Below are positions 38,045 through 41,284 of a DNA stretch of 41,284 nt, one piece after another. A program made the position numbers and the translations under genes. This DNA comes from Chloroflexota bacterium. Lineage in GTDB: Bacteria; Chloroflexota; Dehalococcoidia; JACPQK01. Position 1 is the first letter of the stretch. Each line of letters begins with the position of its first letter. Location: NCBI GenBank assembly GCA_016190505.1, contig JACPQM010000049.1, positions 1 through 41,284 of the forward strand, read 5' to 3'. The notes under the pieces were generated by a model. It did not search any database. It had not been told where the DNA came from and saw nothing but the letters and a program-made list of their open reading frames with translations.

Positions 38045-39448
38045 GTGTTCGACCTGGTCATATCCGGTGGCACCGTGGTCTCCCCCACCTCCAGCCGGGA
38101 GATGGATGTGGCCATCCAGGCGGGGAAGATCGTGGCCCTGGCCCTCCCCGGCGCCCTGGATGGCTCCGCCACCAGGGCAATAGACGGCCGGGGCCTCTAT
38201 GTTCTGCCTGGCGCCATTGACCCCCATACCCACATCTTCCCGGAGTTCCTGGGCCTGAAGCTGCCCGGCTTCGACGTGGCTACCCAGGCCGCCGCCTTCG
38301 GCGGCACCACCACGGTGATAGACTTCGCCTTCCAGCGGGAAGGCATGACCATCCAACAGGCCCTGGACCAGCGCCTGGCGGAGATCGGCGCCAAGAGCTC
38401 GATAGACTACTCCCTCCACGCCACTCTCACAGCACCGTCATGGGGGCTGCTGGACGAGCTGGATGCCACGTTCGCGCGGGGCGTGCCCAGCTTCAAGGTC
38501 CTGCTCCATGAACGGGAGGGCAAGCCCCCGGAAGAAGCCCTCTGCCTGGTGCTACTCCAGGAAGTAGCCGCCAGGAACGGCGTGGTCACCGTCCACGCCG
38601 AGAACGGCTCCCTGGTTACCTACTTCACCAGAAAGCTGCTCGCCGAAGGCAGGACCGGACAGGAGTACTTCTCGGCGGCGCGGCCGGCTATCGCCGAGGC
38701 CGAGTCGGTGGAGCGTATGATCTTTCTCGCCGAAAAGGCCGGGGCAGCCGTCTACTTCGTGCACCTGAGCTCAGCGGACGCCGTAGACTTGGTGGCCGGG
38801 GCCAAGGCCAGGGGCCTGCCCGTCTACGGCGAGACCTGTCCCCAGTACCTGGCGTTCACCGACGAGGTCTACAAGCTGCCTAACCGCTTCCAGCTCTTCG
38901 TCTTCCCTCCCATCAAGGGCCCCACGGACCGGGACGCCATGTGGCAGGGCGTGGTGGACGGCGCCATAGATACCATAGGCACGGACTACGTCGCCGGTTA
39001 TCTGTGGCGCAAGCTGGAGCTCTACCACGGAAAGCGCTTCGACGAGGTGCGGGGTGGCGCCGGTCAGGTGGAGACCATGCTGCCGTTCATGTTCTCCGAG
39101 GGCGTGGGCAAGGGCAGGATCACGGTCAACCGCCTTGTGGAGATCACCTCCGCCAACCCCGCCAGGATATTCGGACTCTACCCCCGCAAGGGGGTGGTCG
39201 CGGTGGGCAGCGACGCCGACCTGGTGCTCTATAGCCCTACCATCCGCAGGACGATGACCTCCGCCGGTATGCACATGGGCCTGGACTATTGCACCTTCGA
39301 GGGTTGGGAGTTCGTCGGAGCGCCGGTCATGACCGTCTCCCGGGGCGTGGTCTTGGTGGAAGACGGCCGTTACGTCGGCCCGCCGGGCCACGGGCAGTTC
39401 CTGGCCAGGAAGATTGGCCCCGAGGTGCTTAGACCAAAGCCTGGATAG
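38045..39448 (+). CDS. Dihydropyrimidinase/D-hydantoinase-family amidohydrolase
   Basis: 467 residues from GTG, with AGGAGG overlapping the previous stop. A cyclic amidohydrolase with a binuclear metal site: His61 and His63 in DPHTHIF, a candidate carbamylated Lys151 in SFKVLLHE, His184 in VTVHAEN, His240 in YFVHLSS and Asp314 in IGTDYV. Most relatives have TDH at that last position; here it is TDY, so substrate choice may differ. It opens cyclic ureides such as hydantoins and dihydropyrimidines to N-carbamoyl acids. Last gene of the plus-strand operon; the product could go to the upstream isochorismatase-family hydrolase. Confidence 0.93.
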   Translation: MFDLVISGGTVVSPTSSREMDVAIQAGKIVALALPGALDGSATRAIDGRGLYVLPGAIDPHTHIFPEFLGLKLPGFDVATQAAAFGGTTTVIDFAFQREGMTIQQALDQRLAEIGAKSSIDYSLHATLTAPSWGLLDELDATFARGVPSFKVLLHEREGKPPEEALCLVLLQEVAARNGVVTVHAENGSLVTYFTRKLLAEGRTGQEYFSAARPAIAEAESVERMIFLAEKAGAAVYFVHLSSADAVDLVAGAKARGLPVYGETCPQYLAFTDEVYKLPNRFQLFVFPPIKGPTDRDAMWQGVVDGAIDTIGTDYVAGYLWRKLELYHGKRFDEVRGGAGQVETMLPFMFSEGVGKGRITVNRLVEITSANPARIFGLYPRKGVVAVGSDADLVLYSPTIRRTMTSAGMHMGLDYCTFEGWEFVGAPVMTVSRGVVLVEDGRYVGPPGHGQFLARKIGPEVLRPKPG

Positions 39449-39742
39449 AGCCACGGTTCCGCCATTAGGCAGGATGGAGCGTTCCGCTCCGGGACATGAG
39501 CGACCTTTTCAGATGCTCTCGGAATCGCCTCGTGACTCACATGGACCAACATCACAGTGCTGCAAGCTGATACCCTTGCCAACACCCAGAAATCCACCGC
39601 ATGGAAGCCGCATGCCCGGCTCTTCATGGACACAGCGCGGGCGTTTGACGCGTCCCAGGGCCAGTGATAACATGCTGCCTAAACAGCGTCAGCAGAAAAG
39701 ACACTGTTGTGTCGCGCAGGAAACCCCAAGAAGGGAGCATGC
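39449..39742. other. Intergenic region at the edge of the lower-GC segment
   Basis: No gene seen. The promoter of the next gene lies at 39645-39673 and its AAGGGAG ribosome site at about 39732. Confidence 0.5.
39645..39673 (+). promoter_or_regulatory. Sigma-70-like promoter of the nuclease gene
   Basis: TTGACG (39645-39650) and TAACAT (39668-39673) with an exact 17-bp spacer, about 60 nt before the start at 39743. Confidence 0.65.
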
Positions 39743-40471
39743 ATGGATTTCTCAAGCGAGGAAATTGAATTGATACGGTTCTGCATAGATAACATCGATT
39801 GCCGAAAAGCCGAGTGCCCCAGCGAATTGTCATGCGTCGAGGATGATGGGCTTTGTGGGTCAATACCAGACAAAATGGGGCGCGGAGAGGATCTGTCGCC
39901 CGCTGAAATTGAAGTCATCGATTACTTCCTTAACAATGATGACAGACTCTGGAGAAAGAATAAGTGCATTCCAAAGGGGACTCACAAAGAATGCCCCCAT
40001 TCTACAATCTGTAACAAGACACTAAGAGACGATGAGGAATTTACCTGCGTCAGGCTACGGCAAAAGCTTGGCCTGTTGTCCCCGGAAGAGTACAACATAC
40101 TCGAACGGGAGGTTCAAAAGATCATCATCAACAGCTTAGCTGGCATAAACTGGTCTTTAGGTGAAGAAGTGCGTTATTACAGTCACGAGACTCCCATCGG
40201 AATTGGCCGGCCTGACATCCTGCTGGAAGGAATAGAAACCAAGACACTATATGTAATTGAACTGAAGCCAGGTCGAGCACAGCGGGGAGATGTTGGCCAA
40301 CTTTTGAGCTATGTGGGCTGGTATCAAGATAATCTTCCCCGTGGATTTGATGCAGTAAAAGGAATCTTGCTTGCCCGTGAATTTGACCTCGCAGCGGCAT
40401 ATGCCCTAAAGGCCAATCCCACCCTGTGCGGTCGAACCTATCAACTCTCGGTACACGTCGCTCCTACTTGA
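39743..40471 (+). CDS. PD-(D/E)XK nuclease-like protein with Cys-rich N-terminal region
   Basis: The ATG at 39743, after AAGGGAG, gives 242 residues. The C-terminal half reads IGIGRPDILLEG...LYVIELKPGRAQRGDVGQLLSYVGW, the D-x(n)-E-x-K nuclease core (Asp158, Glu173, Lys175) seen in NucS/DUF91-type endonucleases. The N-terminal ~120 residues hold cysteines in two clusters (FCIDNIDCRKAECPSELSC and KCIPKGTHKECPHSTIC), likely zinc or FeS binding. The gene is clearly less GC-rich than the operon before it, a sign of transfer. It has its own promoter. A defence or repair role is possible; target unknown. Confidence 0.78.
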   Translation: MDFSSEEIELIRFCIDNIDCRKAECPSELSCVEDDGLCGSIPDKMGRGEDLSPAEIEVIDYFLNNDDRLWRKNKCIPKGTHKECPHSTICNKTLRDDEEFTCVRLRQKLGLLSPEEYNILEREVQKIIINSLAGINWSLGEEVRYYSHETPIGIGRPDILLEGIETKTLYVIELKPGRAQRGDVGQLLSYVGWYQDNLPRGFDAVKGILLAREFDLAAAYALKANPTLCGRTYQLSVHVAPT

Positions 40472-40474
40472 ATA

Positions 40475-40621
40475 ATGGCGCGTCATAACAAGTCAATACA
40501 CCCGACTGCAAGGGAGTCCATTTTTGAGACTGGTCCAGCTTCTAAAAGCAGGTTGGTAGAAAAAGGGCTGGTTGGCATAAACCTTGCAGCGGGTGATCTC
40601 CAGCGTTGGGCCGTCCATTGA
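40475..40621 (+). CDS. Small ORF between nuclease and PIN-domain genes
   Basis: 48 codons from an ATG 4 nt after the nuclease stop, ending 24 nt before the PIN gene. The product is basic at the start (MARHNKSIHPTARESIF) and ends GINLAAGDLQRWAVH. Spacing suggests one transcript with both neighbours. Being just before a PIN-domain gene, it could be a short antitoxin, but no known antitoxin motif is visible and there is no strong ribosome site of its own. Confidence 0.35.
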   Translation: MARHNKSIHPTARESIFETGPASKSRLVEKGLVGINLAAGDLQRWAVH

Positions 40622-40644
40622 ACACCGGTCAGTGAGACGGAAAG

Positions 40645-41124
40645 ATGCTGATCTATCTGGACGCGAACATAGTGCAGTACTGCGCCGATGAATCGAAGTT
40701 CATCTTCGGCGAGACTGACAGGAGTTCTACGACTGATCCTAAGTTGCAGAAGGAACTGGTCGCGCTCCGAAGACTGGTGGAACTCGAACAACTCGGCGAC
40801 TGGGACTTCGCGGCCCCGTGTCACCTGCTCGATGAACTGAACGCTGGGACGCCCACGGAATCTCAGCGCGACACTTACCAGTTGCTTCATGAGGCGTGGC
40901 ATGACAGCGTCTGGGTGGGCGATCATTCGCCTACTGAAGAAAGGGTTGCGGAGATCGAGGAATCCTTGAGTGAGGTAGGACTGAAACACGCGGCTGATCG
41001 GCGTCACTTGGCTGAAGCTCTCGCCTTGGCCGCTTCTTGGTTTCTGACAAACGACGGGGAGGTCCTAATGAGAACCAAGGGACTTCTGTCAGTGTTCAAG
41101 GATATGACCCACCGTGAAGGGTGA
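40645..41124 (+). CDS. PIN-domain protein (VapC-like ribonuclease candidate)
   Basis: 159 residues. MLIYLDANIVQYCA supplies the first PIN aspartate (Asp6); DELNAGTP, the KHAADRRHLAEALALAA helix and FLTNDGEVL give the later acidic residues in the right order. PIN domains are Mg-dependent RNases, often toxins. No recognised antitoxin is next to it other than the 48-codon ORF. The last codons (VFKDMTHREG) may come from the adjacent repeat array, since GTTCAAGGATATGACCCACC resembles a repeat unit. Confidence 0.75.
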   Translation: MLIYLDANIVQYCADESKFIFGETDRSSTTDPKLQKELVALRRLVELEQLGDWDFAAPCHLLDELNAGTPTESQRDTYQLLHEAWHDSVWVGDHSPTEERVAEIEESLSEVGLKHAADRRHLAEALALAASWFLTNDGEVLMRTKGLLSVFKDMTHREG

Positions 41125-41125
41125 G

Positions 41126-41197
41126 GTTTTCAGCTTATTGACCCACCCCGTTTTCAAGGTATTGGCCCACTAGGTTTTCACGGAATAGGACCACCCC
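41126..41197. repeat. Three tandem 24-bp repeats, insertion-sequence-end-like
   Basis: Units at 41126-41149, 41150-41173 and 41174-41197 each begin GTTTTCA and end in (A/G)CCCAC or GACCAC plus three bases. A possible degenerate fourth unit lies at 41094-41114. Multiple short repeats with TTG(A/G)CCCAC are typical of IS21-family ends, with the transposase genes just inside. The following 87 bases to the window end hold Shine-Dalgarno-like AAGGAGG at 41244-41250 and 41271-41277, and ATG codons, but too little to name a gene. Confidence 0.6.
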
Positions 41198-41284
41198 GGG
41201 CGCACCAAAGGGAATTAGTGGCAAGCTGGGTCCAGCTTAATGGTAAGGAGGCTGGGCCAAAGCAGATGTCAAGGAGGCAGATTA

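Noticed and set aside
40483..41007. 174-residue minus-strand ORF
   Set aside because: Antisense of the PIN gene, which has the better domain match.
41126..41197. CRISPR array
   Set aside because: Units are directly abutting 24-mers without unique spacers, so not a CRISPR.

Overview
The window is high-GC bacterial chromosome rich in Shine-Dalgarno-led genes, dispersed small palindromes and oxidoreductase/hydrolase catabolic genes. The gene content suggests a Chloroflexota bacterium, perhaps Dehalococcoidia/SAR202-like: CaiB-type CoA transferase, MmgE/PrpD, tungsten aldehyde oxidoreductase, orphan family-5 solute-binding lipoproteins, and a serine recombinase abutting a tRNA gene. That lineage is inference from gene content; no rRNA or other marker confirms it.

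Layout. (1) 1-4512 looks like the end of an integrated element: the C-terminal part of a DNA sliding clamp with an unusual tail, a tyrosine recombinase with a zinc-ribbon insertion, an HTH protein and a large serine recombinase whose reading frame runs into the 3' end of a tRNA-Ala(CGC) gene on the opposite strand. (2) 4587-13680 (minus strand) is a housekeeping block: surE, panC, trmO, panB, panD, a small unknown, a Rossmann/DUF2520 protein that may be the missing ketopantoate reductase, and a P1 peptidase. It is split between trmO and panB by an accessory patch (6794-9877) with three toxin-antitoxin pairs (HicAB, YoeB-YefM, RelE/ParE-like with HTH antidote), two decayed trmO fragments between them, and one unknown gene. 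(3) 14060-17737 (minus) is a tight five-gene operon with its own TTGACA/TAGCAT promoter: alpha and beta subunits of a TPP-dependent decarboxylase, a UGSC-motif selenoprotein, a DUF6282 metal hydrolase and a 344-residue protein of unknown function. The selenoprotein is read through an in-frame TGA at 16272-16274 followed 11 nt later by a SECIS-like hairpin; ordinary gene calling would split it in two. This is the most interesting system here. (4) 18095-22433 holds a secreted protein, an unknown protein and a pair of multicopper-oxidase-fold proteins, one without any cysteine. (5) 22647-29333 (plus) carries an SDR remnant, a DMSO-reductase-family molybdoenzyme overlapping an orphan xanthine-dehydrogenase-type large subunit, and a CaiB-family CoA transferase. 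(6) 29418-39448 has two divergent solute-binding lipoproteins and a plus-strand run PrpD - 16-Cys ferredoxin - tungsten AOR - isochorismatase - dihydropyrimidinase, which reads as an uptake and catabolic operon for an amide, ureide or imide-like compound with aldehyde chemistry. (7) 39743-41284 is lower in GC: a Cys-rich PD-(D/E)XK nuclease, a 48-codon ORF, a PIN-domain protein and three 24-bp tandem repeats resembling an insertion-sequence end.

Dispersed repeats run through the window: three ~90-bp MITE-like elements with GTCATTGCGAG/CTCGCAATGAC ends, a family of GTAGGGGC...GCCCCTAC palindromes (several supplying stop codons or lying between convergent genes), and two ~170-bp intergenic repeats. 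No rRNA and no CRISPR array was seen.
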